The notes beneath the pieces were generated by a model. It was not told where the DNA came from and did no database searches. It saw only the letters and a program-made list of their open reading frames with translations. DNA of 64,000 nt from Pseudoxanthomonas sp. JBR18. GTDB taxonomy: Bacteria; Pseudomonadota; Gammaproteobacteria; Xanthomonadales; Xanthomonadaceae. The position numbers and the translations under genes were made by a program. Below, piece by piece: positions 40,405 through 50,678 of this stretch (position 1 is the first letter of the stretch; the number at the start of each line of letters is the position of its first letter). Location of the stretch: assembly GCF_028198165.1 (NCBI RefSeq), contig NZ_CP116339.1, positions 3,975,001-4,039,000 on the forward strand, read 5' to 3'.

Positions 40405-41376
40405 TCAGGAGGCCTTGCGCAGGCCCAGTTCGACCAGGCGTTCGACGCACTTGCCGCCACAGTCCAGGCGCGAAGCCTCGATCTGCTGCGGCAGGTGTTC
40501 GGCCAGGTAGTCGATGAACACGCGCACCGCCGGCAGCAGGCCACGGCGCGAGGCGAACACGGCATGGCAGATGCCCTGCGGCAGCGACCATTCGGGCAGC
40601 ACCACCTCCAGCTCGCCGCTGCGCACCGCATCGGCGCACACGGTTTCGGGCAGCAAGGTGATGCCGTATCCATCCTTGGCCATCGCCTTGAGCAGCGGGA
40701 AATCGAAGCCCGCCAGGCGCGGCTGCAGCTCGACGCGGCGCACCTCCCCGGCCGGCCCGTGCAGTTCCCAACGCTGGCGGGCCTCGTCCTCGCTCATCGA
40801 CATGGTCACGTGCTGGGTCAGGTCCTCCGGGGTCTGCGGCCGGCCGGCGCGCTGCAGGTACTTGGGGCTGGCGACCAGCAGTTCCTGGATCTGGCCGAAG
40901 CTGCGCATCACCAGGCTGCCATCGTCGTCCAGCTTGGCGCGCACGCGCAGGGCGATGTCGTAACCCTCGTTGATGATGTCAACGCGCCGGTTGTTGACGT
41001 GCAACTGCAGGCGCACCTTGGGGTACTTGTCCAGGAACGCCGGCAGGATCTTGGGCAACTGCATCTGCGCCACGGCAACCGGCACGCTGACCCGGACCAC
41101 GCCACGCGGCTCGGCCGAGAGGCGGTCCACCACTTCGCGCGCAGCCTGGGCTTCGGCGAGCATGGTCTGGGCATGGCGATGCACGCTCATGCCCACGTCG
41201 GTCACCGCGAAGCGACGCGTGGAACGCTGCAGCAGGCGCACGCCCATGTCGGTTTCCAGCTGGCTGATGCGCCGGCTCAGGCGTGACTTGGGGATGCCGA
41301 GCGCGCGTTCGGCCGCGGCGAAGCCGCCGTGGTCGACGACCATGGCGAAGTAATAAAGATCGTTGAGGTCTTGCAT
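40405..41376 (-). CDS. LysR-family transcriptional regulator
   Basis: A 323-residue regulator: winged helix-turn-helix in residues 1-60 (FAAAERALGIPKSRLSRRIS), then a LysR substrate-binding domain beginning VRVSVPVAVAQMQLPK. The ATG at 41376 gives the usual start MQDLNDLYYF; an upstream in-frame start adds 19 non-family residues. Its target is not evident from the neighbours (serS is on the same strand 113 bases away; tRNA-Ser lies beyond its end). The AaeR/PcaQ-like subfamily is possible but not certain. Confidence 0.9.
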   Translation of the reverse strand: MQDLNDLYYFAMVVDHGGFAAAERALGIPKSRLSRRISQLETDMGVRLLQRSTRRFAVTDVGMSVHRHAQTMLAEAQAAREVVDRLSAEPRGVVRVSVPVAVAQMQLPKILPAFLDKYPKVRLQLHVNNRRVDIINEGYDIALRVRAKLDDDGSLVMRSFGQIQELLVASPKYLQRAGRPQTPEDLTQHVTMSMSEDEARQRWELHGPAGEVRRVELQPRLAGFDFPLLKAMAKDGYGITLLPETVCADAVRSGELEVVLPEWSLPQGICHAVFASRRGLLPAVRVFIDYLAEHLPQQIEASRLDCGGKCVERLVELGLRKAS

Positions 41377-41489
41377 GGCGGCATCCCGAATCTGGAACGA
41401 TTCAGGACATTTAACACCCGCATGTTTGTCCATGCAACGAAAACGGACAAATTCAGGCGGGATTCTCTACCCCGCCCGTGGGCCAATCC

Positions 41490-42914
<1,425 letters not shown>

Positions 42915-42916
42915 TC

Positions 42917-43567
42917 ATGTCCCGTGCCAGCTCCAGCGAACGCGCCTTCACCTTCCGTTTGCCGCATCGCGCACTGTGGTTTGCGCTGGGCGCCTTCGTG
43001 CTGGGCTTGGGTCTGTTCGGGCTGTTCTGGCTGACCAACCGCGACGATGAGGCCCTCTATTCTGTCCAGCCGGTCGATAAGACCGCCGAGGCCGCCCTGT
43101 CCGAACCGCTGCCCGAGCCGATGGCCGCGCAGGACAACGCCAGTGGCATGCAGGCACCGTCGGCGAGCGATACGCAAGCCGCCGCCGATACCACCGCGTC
43201 CAGCCAGCCATTGCCCAAGGCCGTGGACCAAACCGCGGACGCCGGCGCTGCACCGACCACTCGGCCACCTGCGGCGGCGCAGGCCGACCGTCCGACCCCG
43301 CTGCCGATCGAGGCGCAGAGTCCCGCCCCGACCTACCCCCCTGCGGCGCTGCGGCGCGGCGACACCGGCACGGTCGTGGTGCGCATCGAGGTGGATGCCA
43401 ACGGTGATCCGGGCGGCGTGGCCCTGATCCAGCGCAGCGGTTCTCGCGATCTGGACCGGGCCGCCATGCAGGCGGTGCGTCGCTGGCACTTCCAGCCTGC
43501 GATCGAAGACGGCCAACCAGTGGCCGGCAGCGTCGACGTGCCGGTGGAATTCAATCTGCAGCACTGA
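42917..43567 (+). CDS. inner-membrane TonB-family protein
   Basis: A 216-residue protein with one N-terminal membrane helix (about 20-39), a Pro/Ala-rich periplasmic linker, and a C-terminal TonB domain with the family pattern YPPAALRRGDTGTVVVRIEV, then DLDRAAMQAVRRWHFQPA and a final strand VDVPVEFNLQ. It resembles TonB but the helix lacks the SxxxH motif through which TonB couples to ExbB/ExbD, and no exbBD genes are nearby. It lies 146 bases from serS, divergently, and a related gene follows. Confidence 0.82.
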   Translation: MSRASSSERAFTFRLPHRALWFALGAFVLGLGLFGLFWLTNRDDEALYSVQPVDKTAEAALSEPLPEPMAAQDNASGMQAPSASDTQAAADTTASSQPLPKAVDQTADAGAAPTTRPPAAAQADRPTPLPIEAQSPAPTYPPAALRRGDTGTVVVRIEVDANGDPGGVALIQRSGSRDLDRAAMQAVRRWHFQPAIEDGQPVAGSVDVPVEFNLQH

Positions 43568-43719
43568 TGGTCGCGGCCCGCGTGAAATCCGGTTTGCATC
43601 ACTGAACCCCAGCCGGTTGCGGAATGCGGCGTGGCCGGCATTGTCACGTCACAAAAACGACATGGCACCAACACTGCTCGCAAGCGTCCCCTAAGGACGC
43701 CACCAGTGAGGTTGAAACC

Positions 43720-44271
43720 ATGCGTCCATCGTCGTCCGACACCGCGCAAGGCGTGGACAGCGCGCCCTCGTCGTCCACGTTAAAGCGCAGATCCATCGGC
43801 CCGCTGCTGTGGCTGATCGTTCTGCTGGTTCTGGTGGGCGGAGCGATCTGGTGGTTCGGCGCCACGCGTGAGACAGCACCCGCTCCTACCGCGACCGCGC
43901 CAACCGACCCCGTCGCGTCGCCTCCTGCGAAAGCAGCGCAGACCAACGGGCAGTCCCAGGCCCCTACCGCGTCCAGCCGGACACGCCCGGTCATCGCCGA
44001 TCGCGATGCGCGCATGGCCGAGGGCATGCCGCAACCAGACTATCCGGGCGAGGCGCTGCGCGCTGGCGAGGGCGGGACCGTGCTGCTCAACGTGGAGGTG
44101 GATGCGCACGGCGAGCCGTCCCAGATCAGCATCGCCAAGCGCAGCGGCAACCGGCAGCTGGACCGCGCCGCCCTGACGGCGGCAAGCAAGTGGCAGTTCG
44201 AGCCGGCCATCCGCGATAGCGAGGCAGTGACAGCGACCGTGCAGATCCCGGTGGAGTTCTCGCCGCAGTAG
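43720..44271 (+). CDS. inner-membrane TonB-family protein, paralogue of the preceding gene
   Basis: A 183-residue single-pass protein: membrane helix at about 28-46, Ala/Pro/Thr-rich linker, and a TonB-C domain with YPGEALRAGEGGTVLLNVEV and LDRAALTAASKWQFEPA. The last residues VQIPVEFSPQ parallel the VDVPVEFNLQ of the previous protein, so the pair came from duplication. GAGG lies eight bases before the ATG. The 152-base gap suggests it may have its own promoter. Confidence 0.82.
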   Translation: MRPSSSDTAQGVDSAPSSSTLKRRSIGPLLWLIVLLVLVGGAIWWFGATRETAPAPTATAPTDPVASPPAKAAQTNGQSQAPTASSRTRPVIADRDARMAEGMPQPDYPGEALRAGEGGTVLLNVEVDAHGEPSQISIAKRSGNRQLDRAALTAASKWQFEPAIRDSEAVTATVQIPVEFSPQ

Positions 44272-44337
44272 TACTGCGGCCCGCGCACGGACGCGCCGCC
44301 AGCGATTGCGGTGCGCGTGCGTCCCTGCCCCTCCGGC

Positions 44338-45252
44338 TCAGAAGGCGTAGCGCAGCTCCAACTGCACAAAGCGGTAGTTGTAACCGCTATCGCTGCTGCC
44401 GTTGATGGCCGGCATGTCGCTGTAGCCTGCATCGAGACGCAGCCAGGCTTGTTTCCAGCGCGGCGTTTCCACCCCACCTTCCAGCAGCCTTGCCTGGCGC
44501 CAATCCTCCTGCCCACTGCGCTGCCGCCCCAGCCCTGCCCGCGCATACCACTGGGTGCCGCCGATATAGCGCCGCCAGGCCAGCACGCCCATCGCCTGAC
44601 GGTAGTCGCCGGGCGTGTAGTAATCGGCCTCGCGCACATGGCTGTCGTGGTAATAGCGCGTCCTCAGCTGGAGACTGAGGCCTTGCTGTGGCAGGAAGGC
44701 ATAGACCAGGTTAGCGCGCAGGTGCGTGCGCAGGTTGTCGCCCACACCGAAGTCCTGCACCCCTCCCAGCACTGTGGCGTTCCAGCGCTCGGAGAACGGC
44801 AGATCCAGTGCGGCGCCGGCATAGGTCTGGACCCAGCCGTTGTGCACCCCCTGCCGCGTCTCCAGCACGTCGCGTTCGACGAAGAACTCCTTGCGGAAGG
44901 CGTCCTCGCTGTGGATCGTGCCACTGCCCAGCAGGCGATGTCCGTTGCTGCCCACGCTACCCTGCCAGCGCCACTCGCCCGCATGGCCTGCGCCGGTCAG
45001 GAACAGCCGACCTTCCTCACGGCGCCAACCATCACCGGAGAAACGCGCGTCCTGCACGGTCACCCCACTCCACTGATCGTAGGAGGTATAGGTCCAGTCG
45101 CCGGAAACCCCGGTCTTGAGCGTCTGGTTGCCGTCCGAATCCGAACCCAGGAACACCTGCGCCTGTAATGCGCGGTCGGGCGTTTCCGAGGCAGGCTGAG
45201 CGGTGGCGGACAGGGCGGCCAACATGGCCAGGCCGATGCAATGCGACTTCAT
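44338..45252 (-). CDS. outer-membrane beta-barrel protein linked to a glycosyltransferase
   Basis: A 304-residue exported protein. A signal peptide (MKSHCIGLAMLAALSATAQP) is followed by alternating amphipathic strands rich in Tyr, Trp and Gly, and the chain ends in ...VQLELRYAF, the C-terminal aromatic signature of barrel proteins. Its start overlaps the glycosyltransferase stop by one base (TAATG), so both are translated together. An export pore or anchor for the polysaccharide made by that enzyme, in the manner of the YaiO/PgaA barrels, is a reasonable inference. Confidence 0.78.
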   Translation of the reverse strand: MKSHCIGLAMLAALSATAQPASETPDRALQAQVFLGSDSDGNQTLKTGVSGDWTYTSYDQWSGVTVQDARFSGDGWRREEGRLFLTGAGHAGEWRWQGSVGSNGHRLLGSGTIHSEDAFRKEFFVERDVLETRQGVHNGWVQTYAGAALDLPFSERWNATVLGGVQDFGVGDNLRTHLRANLVYAFLPQQGLSLQLRTRYYHDSHVREADYYTPGDYRQAMGVLAWRRYIGGTQWYARAGLGRQRSGQEDWRQARLLEGGVETPRWKQAWLRLDAGYSDMPAINGSSDSGYNYRFVQLELRYAF

Positions 45253-46655
45253 TATTTGGTTCCCCACGTCTTGCGCACGCCCAGTGCTTCCTTGGCATAT
45301 CCCAGCACGCAAACCGGCTGCAGGATCATCGTGTAGGCCAGGCTGTAGAACAGGAATCCGCCTACGTTGCGCCGTACTTTCAGGCTCTGGCTGCGGAACA
45401 TCAGCGCCTGCACACGGAAGATGATCAGGTTCCAGACCATCGCCAGCGGCAGCACCAGCAGCGTCATTGGCCCGGCGATCCAGTACACGCCGAACATCGC
45501 CAGTACCAAACCGGGGATGAAAGCGAGGGTATAGACCAGGTCCAGCGGCAGGAACAACAGATTCCACCAGATGAACAGCGTGGTCATGCGAGGCTTGAGC
45601 AGCAGGCTGCCATGCCGGGCAAAAGCCTCCATCAGGCCGCGCGACCAGCGCTGGCGCTGACGTGAGAACTGCCGCAGCGAGGCCGGCACCTTGGTGAACA
45701 GGCAGGCGTCCTCGCAGTAACCGATGCGCGCCCCGGTCTTCAGCAGTCCCCAGGACAGCACGATGTCCTCGCCCACGCACTCGGGCCAGCCGCCGACGTG
45801 TTCCAGTGCCGCTCGGGTGTAGAGCGAGAAGGCGCCCTGTGCGACGAGCGTGCCGTGGTACATGCTCTGGATCCGCTTGACCGCCGCGATGCCGTGGAAG
45901 TAGTCCCACTCCTGGCCCCGGGTCAGCAGGTTCTCACGCGAGTTGCGGACCAGGACCGCGCCAGCCACCGCAACCGTACCGGCCGGATCGGACAGGAAGC
46001 GCCCGACCAGCTTGCGCAGCGCATCGGCGCGCAAGCAGCAGTCGCCGTCGACGGTGATCACCAGCGCCTGGCGCGTCTCGGCCAGGCCGCGGTTGAGCGC
46101 GCGCGATTTGCCACCGTTGCGTGCCTGCTCGAGGACCCGGATGCGAAGCCCGGGCCGTCCGTGCTCCAGCGCCGCCGCCTTGGCGATGGCCAGGCTGTCG
46201 TCGGTGGAACCATCGTCGATGACCACCACCTCCACTTCGCCGGCATAGTCCTGCCGGGCGAAGCTGGCGAGCGTCTCACCGATGTTGGGCCCCTCGTTGT
46301 AGCAGGCCAACAGGACGCACACTTCCGGCGTTCCTGGATGCTCGGTTCGCGCGGGGCGACGGTCGGCCAGAATCGAACCGATCAGGAAGGCATTCATGAA
46401 GCCCGGCACATAGGCGATGAAGGCAATGATGATCAGGGCCGGCACGAACCCGATCGGCTGGGAGAGCTCATGCAGCCAGCGCATCGAGAGCTTGACGCTG
46501 AGGGCGGTCCAGGCGATCGAGGCCATCAGTACCAGCACGTACTTGACGCGAACCGGGACATAGAAGCGGCGCGCATGCGGCGCCGGGGCGAGTGGCGCAT
46601 CGGCGCCCACCGTGGCCTGGAGCGCCACGGGATGGAGTCGGGTCAGGTCGGACAT
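45252..46655 (-). CDS. processive family-2 glycosyltransferase, inner membrane
   Basis: A 467-residue enzyme of the PgaC/BcsA/hyaluronan-synthase-like class. Two N-terminal helices (about 38-55 and 69-95) precede the GT2 domain, with D147-D148 (VIDDGSTDDS), the DGD metal motif at 203-205, the acceptor-site ED at 296-297, and QRQRW at 333-337, the hallmark of processive synthases. Four or more helices follow. The substrate (glucose, GlcNAc or other) cannot be read from the sequence. No ribosome binding site is obvious at the ATG; slightly longer GTG/TTG starts are possible. Coupled with an outer-membrane barrel gene, so probably an exopolysaccharide system, but without deacetylase or c-di-GMP domain genes here. 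Confidence 0.88.
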   Translation of the reverse strand: MSDLTRLHPVALQATVGADAPLAPAPHARRFYVPVRVKYVLVLMASIAWTALSVKLSMRWLHELSQPIGFVPALIIIAFIAYVPGFMNAFLIGSILADRRPARTEHPGTPEVCVLLACYNEGPNIGETLASFARQDYAGEVEVVVIDDGSTDDSLAIAKAAALEHGRPGLRIRVLEQARNGGKSRALNRGLAETRQALVITVDGDCCLRADALRKLVGRFLSDPAGTVAVAGAVLVRNSRENLLTRGQEWDYFHGIAAVKRIQSMYHGTLVAQGAFSLYTRAALEHVGGWPECVGEDIVLSWGLLKTGARIGYCEDACLFTKVPASLRQFSRQRQRWSRGLMEAFARHGSLLLKPRMTTLFIWWNLLFLPLDLVYTLAFIPGLVLAMFGVYWIAGPMTLLVLPLAMVWNLIIFRVQALMFRSQSLKVRRNVGGFLFYSLAYTMILQPVCVLGYAKEALGVRKTWGTK

Positions 46656-46827
46656 CACACATGCCAACAGCAGAGATGGCCCTGTTCAGCACTAAACGTG
46701 CCAACTCCTGGGACCCCCGAATTCACGGCACCCTAACAAATGTTTACGCCGCAAATAGCGTGACGCATATCAAGGAAATGACCTGCCGCGTCACTTATCG
46801 CCAACGGCCCGGAACCTGCCTGCGAGC

Positions 46828-48084
46828 TTAGCTCGCAGCGCGGGTCTGGCCACGACCCTGCACCACGAATCGCTCCACGGTCAGTGCCTCCAGGCCCATC
46901 GGACCGTAGGAATGCAGGCGCGTGGTGGAAATCCCGATCTCTGCGCCCAGGCCCAACTCGCCGCCATCGGAGAAGCGCGAGGACGCGTTGACCATCACCA
47001 CCGCCGCGCGCAGCGCGCTGACGAACGTGGCGGCATGGGTGTCGTTTCCGGTCGCGATGACCTCGGTGTGGTCCGAGCCGTAGTGGCGGATGTGTTCGAT
47101 GGCAGCGTCCAGGCCGTCGACGACGCGGACGGCCAGGATCAGGTCGAGAAACTCAGCGGCGTAGTCCTCGTCGCTGGCAGGCTTGGCCTCGGCCACTAGC
47201 ACGCGCGTGGCCTCATCGCCGCGCAGCTCCACGCCACGTGCCAGCAGCGCCTTGGCCGCCATCGGCAGGAAGCGCTCGGCAATGGCCTTGTGCACCAGCA
47301 GTGTCTCCAGCGAGTTGCACGCGCTGGGACGCGACACCTTGCCGTCCACCAGAAGGCCGACTGCCAGGTCCAGGTCGGCGCTGTCGTCCACGAAGAGGTG
47401 GCACACGCCCTTGTAGTGCTTGATCACCGGCACGCGGGCATGCTCGGCGACGAAGCGGATCAGGCCTTCGCCGCCGCGCGGAATGGCCAGGTCGACGATG
47501 TCAGTCAGCTGCAGCAGTTCCAGCATGGTCTCGCGGCGCAGGTCGGTGACCAGGGTCAGTGCCGCAGCCGGCACGCCGGCGGCTTCCAGAGTCGCCTGCA
47601 AGACCTGGGCGATGGCGGTGTTGGAGTGGATCGCCTCCTTGCCACCGCGCAGGATGACGCCGTTGCCCGCCTTGATGCACAGCGCCGCCGCGTCGGCGGT
47701 CACGTTGGGGCGCGCCTCGTAGATCATCGCGATCACGCCCAGCGGCACGCGCACCTTGCTGACTTGGATGCCGTTGGGGCGGGTGTCGGTGCGGGTGACC
47801 TGACCGACCGGATCCGGCAGGCGCGCCACTTCCCGCAGGGCAGCGGCGATGCCGTCGATACGCTCCGGCGTCAGCGTGAGCCGGTCCAGCATGGCGCTGC
47901 CGGTCCCGTTGTCCCGCGCGGCCTGCAAATCCTGCGCGTTGGCCGCCAGGATGGCCTGCGCCTGGTCCTGGAGCCGCTGCGCCATGGACGTCAGCAGGTC
48001 GGCCTTGTCGGTTGAGGACAGCTGCGCAAGCACCTGGGCGGCGTCGCGGCAGGCCAGGGCCTGGGTCTTGATGTCATCGGTCAT
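46828..48084 (-). CDS. proA: glutamate-5-semialdehyde dehydrogenase (gamma-glutamyl phosphate reductase)
   Basis: Second enzyme of proline synthesis, reducing gamma-glutamyl phosphate with NADPH. 418 residues of the aldehyde-dehydrogenase superfamily. The catalytic cysteine is in [14 protein letters not shown]; the cofactor-binding regions are seen in [16 protein letters not shown] and [11 protein letters not shown]. The ATG at 48084 gives [11 protein letters not shown], the normal length. proB lies upstream on the same strand across a repeat-filled gap. Confidence 0.95.
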   Translation of the reverse strand: MTDDIKTQALACRDAAQVLAQLSSTDKADLLTSMAQRLQDQAQAILAANAQDLQAARDNGTGSAMLDRLTLTPERIDGIAAALREVARLPDPVGQVTRTDTRPNGIQVSKVRVPLGVIAMIYEARPNVTADAAALCIKAGNGVILRGGKEAIHSNTAIAQVLQATLEAAGVPAAALTLVTDLRRETMLELLQLTDIVDLAIPRGGEGLIRFVAEHARVPVIKHYKGVCHLFVDDSADLDLAVGLLVDGKVSRPSACNSLETLLVHKAIAERFLPMAAKALLARGVELRGDEATRVLVAEAKPASDEDYAAEFLDLILAVRVVDGLDAAIEHIRHYGSDHTEVIATGNDTHAATFVSALRAAVVMVNASSRFSDGGELGLGAEIGISTTRLHSYGPMGLEALTVERFVVQGRGQTRAAS

Positions 48085-48118
48085 GGCGGAAGGACTCGGC
48101 ACGAAAGGAGGGTTGCGG

Positions 48119-48186
48119 GTGGGAGCCGCCACGGCGGCGACGGGCCCTTACCGGCAAAGCCCCATCGCCGCCATGGCGGCTCCCAC
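48119..48186. repeat. inverted-repeat pair (REP-like) between proB and proA
   Basis: Two 26-base arms (48119-48144 and 48161-48186), each starting or ending in GTGGGAGCCGCC or its complement, match at 24 of 26 positions in inverted orientation. Each arm is itself a small hairpin (GCCGCC/GGCGGC). They fill the 114-base gap. Confidence 0.75.
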
Positions 48187-48198
48187 CGTAGACGGCGG

Positions 48199-49365
48199 TC
48201 ACAGCAGCACCAGGTCGTCGCGGTGGATCACGTTCTCACCGTAGCTATAGCCCAGCACGGCCTCGATCTCGCGCGAATGCCGTCGCGCGATGCGGCGGAT
48301 GTCGGCGGCAGAATACTGGGCGATGCCCCGCGCCAGGCGGCGCACGCCGTCGGCATCCCGCTGCTGCACCTCGACCATGTCGCCGCGCCGGAAGTCGCCT
48401 TCGGCCCCGGTCACCCCGCCCGGCAGCAGGGAGGCGCCCTTGCCGGCCAGCGCCGCGGCCGCTCCGGCATCGACCAGGATCGCACCCGCTTCCACCGGCG
48501 CATGGCGCAACCAACCTTTGCGCGCGGCGATGCGGGTCTGCGCGGCATGGATGCGGGTGCCGCGCAGCCGATCCAGCGCCAACCCGCGCACGACCTCGGC
48601 GCTGCGGCCATTGAACAGATAGGTCTCCACGCCCGCCGCGCCGGCCTTGGCGGCGGCTTCCAGCTTGGTCCGCATGCCGCCGGTGCCCACGCTGCTGCCG
48701 CTGCCGCCCGCCATCGCGAACACCTCGGGCGTCAGCGCCGTCACCTCGTCCAATGGCCGCGCGGTCGGATTGCTGCGCGGATCGGCGGTGTACAGGCCGT
48801 CGATGTCGGTGGCGATGAACAAGGCATCGGCGTCGACCAGCGCGGCCACCACAGCAGCCAGGTTGTCGTTGTCGCCCAGCTTGAGCTCGTCGATGGAGAC
48901 GGTGTCGTTTTCGTTGATGACCGGCAGCGTGCCCAATGCCAGCAGCTCCAGCAGGGTCGCGCGCGCATTGAGGTAGCGGCGACGGTTGCGCAGGTCGTCA
49001 TGGGTCAGCAGCACCTGCGCCACCGGTCGCTCGAAGAAGTGCTGCCACAACCCGATCAGCTGCGCCTGGCCGAGCGCGGCCAGCGCCTGCCGCGCGGCGA
49101 TGGCCGCACCGGCTTCGGCGGCCCTGGGCACGATCGCACGCCCGGCCGCGACCGCGCCGGAGGACACGATCACCACCTCGCGCCCGGCCAGTACGTTGGC
49201 CGACACGAACTGGGCCAGGCCCAGGGCGAACTTCGGCGACAACCCGCCCCCGTCCGCCGCCAGCAGACTGCTGCCAACCTTGAGCACCGCCCGCCGCCAC
49301 GGCGGCAGGGCCTGTTCGGTGAAGGGAGACAGCGCGATGGGGGTGGGGAGCGCGGCGTCATTCAT
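48199..49365 (-). CDS. proB: glutamate 5-kinase
   Basis: First and feedback-controlled enzyme of proline synthesis. 388 residues: an amino-acid-kinase domain (VLKVGSSLLA; VVIVSSGAVAAG; VINENDTVSIDELKLGDND; TDIDGLY) followed by a C-terminal PUA domain from about residue 290 (AGAILVDAGAAAAL, FRRGDMVEVQ). The order proB-proA downstream of the arginine genes is usual for Xanthomonadaceae. Confidence 0.95.
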   Translation of the reverse strand: MNDAALPTPIALSPFTEQALPPWRRAVLKVGSSLLAADGGGLSPKFALGLAQFVSANVLAGREVVIVSSGAVAAGRAIVPRAAEAGAAIAARQALAALGQAQLIGLWQHFFERPVAQVLLTHDDLRNRRRYLNARATLLELLALGTLPVINENDTVSIDELKLGDNDNLAAVVAALVDADALFIATDIDGLYTADPRSNPTARPLDEVTALTPEVFAMAGGSGSSVGTGGMRTKLEAAAKAGAAGVETYLFNGRSAEVVRGLALDRLRGTRIHAAQTRIAARKGWLRHAPVEAGAILVDAGAAAALAGKGASLLPGGVTGAEGDFRRGDMVEVQQRDADGVRRLARGIAQYSAADIRRIARRHSREIEAVLGYSYGENVIHRDDLVLL

Positions 49366-49497
49366 GGGGTGCTAGGGATGATAAGGAAATTAGTAACTCA
49401 GGAACCTGCGTGGGTCAGCGGTGACGGGAAGCCGCCCCAATCAGTCAGAAGCGGACATTGGGTAACGCGAGAATCAAGCAACGCCTTGAATGAATTG

Positions 49498-49767
49498 TCA
49501 TGGCTCATCGGGCTGGGCTAAGCCGTCGTAGTAGCTCTCACAGTGCACTTCTTCTTTGGCATCAGCGATTGCCTGCTCAACTTCAGCTAGGGGAACACGG
49601 ATGCCAGCTCCGTTATCGAATACCTCAAACCAAAAAGTGCCGTCTTCATCCTGACCAATGGTCCCGATACCCGCACGGAGCTGACCTAGGACCTTCCCTG
49701 CAACATCAACAGGGACTAGCTCGGCCTGAAACCCATCGCCGGACACTGAGGACCAAATGATCTTCAC
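49498..49767 (-). CDS. small conserved-looking hypothetical protein
   Basis: An 89-residue soluble acidic protein from a GTG at 49767, with no recognised domain. The frame is open to 49857 through a TTG; neither start has a convincing ribosome binding site. Predicted strands (VKIIWSSVSGDGFQAELVPVD and GTFWFEVFDNGAGIRV) suggest a small beta protein. It sits with yciI between argH and proB, where related genomes have none, so both were probably inserted. Could be a fragment. Confidence 0.45.
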   Translation of the reverse strand: MKIIWSSVSGDGFQAELVPVDVAGKVLGQLRAGIGTIGQDEDGTFWFEVFDNGAGIRVPLAEVEQAIADAKEEVHCESYYDGLAQPDEP

Positions 49768-49937
49768 TCTTGGTGCTGGAATGACTTGGTGAGATGCCAC
49801 GGAGCTAATTCCTACGTTAAGCCGGCCCGCGAATCGAATGACGGATGGCCGGAACAAGATTGCCTGGGCGTGCTTTGTATCAATATCCGCTGCGGGTTAA
49901 ATGCGCCCATCAAGCGGCAACATTCAGCGCTCGAAAG

Positions 49938-50195
49938 CTAGGGCGTGTTCCACTCGTACACGGTCAGCTCGGACGCGTCGCGCAGGGCCAGCGGGTCGGT
50001 GGCGACCAGCGCCTGGGCCTGCTCCAGGCTGTCGAGGTTCTTGAGCACGTACGCGCCGCCGCTGCCGTCGCTGAAACCGCCGGTCATGTGGAGCTGGCCT
50101 TCGACCTTGAGATTGATCAACCAGTCCTTGTGCGGGCCGATCACGTCGTCCGGAAACTCAGGCTTGCGCTTGGCCATTACCAGATACAGCTTCAT
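49938..50195 (-). CDS. YciI family protein
   Basis: An 85-residue single-domain protein of the YciI fold, a small ferredoxin-like alpha/beta sandwich whose members have a conserved His-Asp pair. Family features: an opening MKLYLVMAKRKP, HKDWLINLKVEGQLHMTGGF, and the ending LTVYEWNTP. Its biochemical role is uncertain. Confidence 0.85.
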   Translation of the reverse strand: MKLYLVMAKRKPEFPDDVIGPHKDWLINLKVEGQLHMTGGFSDGSGGAYVLKNLDSLEQAQALVATDPLALRDASELTVYEWNTP

Positions 50196-50367
50196 TGACG
50201 CTTCTCCTGCTTGTGTTGCGTGGCTGGCGCGATGAGTTGCGCTGCGGGAGCCACTGGATGATCAGACATTCGCCTGCCGTAAAGCAGTTCCCGCCCGCGC
50301 CGGGAAACGACTCAAACCTGGCTGGCAACCCTGAGCATTCCGCTCGATCCCCCGACCAGTCAAAACA

Positions 50368-50423
<56 letters not shown>

Positions 50424-50470
50424 CAGTGATCTTGACTCACCCTAGCCGTAAAGCGAGCCGAGCATCGCAG

Positions 50471-50637
50471 CAAGTCAGGGCCGAAGAGGCGCCCTGTTTG
50501 AGCGAAGCGAGTTTGGGCGCCGTGCCCTGACTTGCGAGAAGCGCAGGGGCCCGACGCGCCAGCGTCGGATCGCGTCCCGGCGAAGACGGTTTTGCTTCCT
50601 TTTGCCAAGACAAAAGGAAGTCGCGCCGAAGGCGCGA
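50471..50637. repeat. cluster of perfect inverted repeats, likely a dispersed palindromic element
   Basis: Outer arms CAAGTCAGGGC (50471-50481) and GCCCTGACTTG (50524-50534) enclose a second pair, GCGCCC (50489-50494) and GGGCGC (50515-50520). Further right are a perfect hairpin CTTCCTTTTG/CAAAAGGAAG (50595-50620, six-base loop) and another, TCGCGCC/GGCGCGA (50621-50637, GAA loop). I recall similar blocks in other Xanthomonadaceae intergenic regions, but could not search. Confidence 0.75.
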
Positions 50638-50678
50638 AAGCCTTTGCCCTTGCTTCCAACACAAGGCCAAACACCATC

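Noticed and set aside
40139-40510. Plus-strand open frame reading GGESGIRTHGRFD
   Set aside because: It is the antisense of the tRNA-Ser gene, a well-known false protein.
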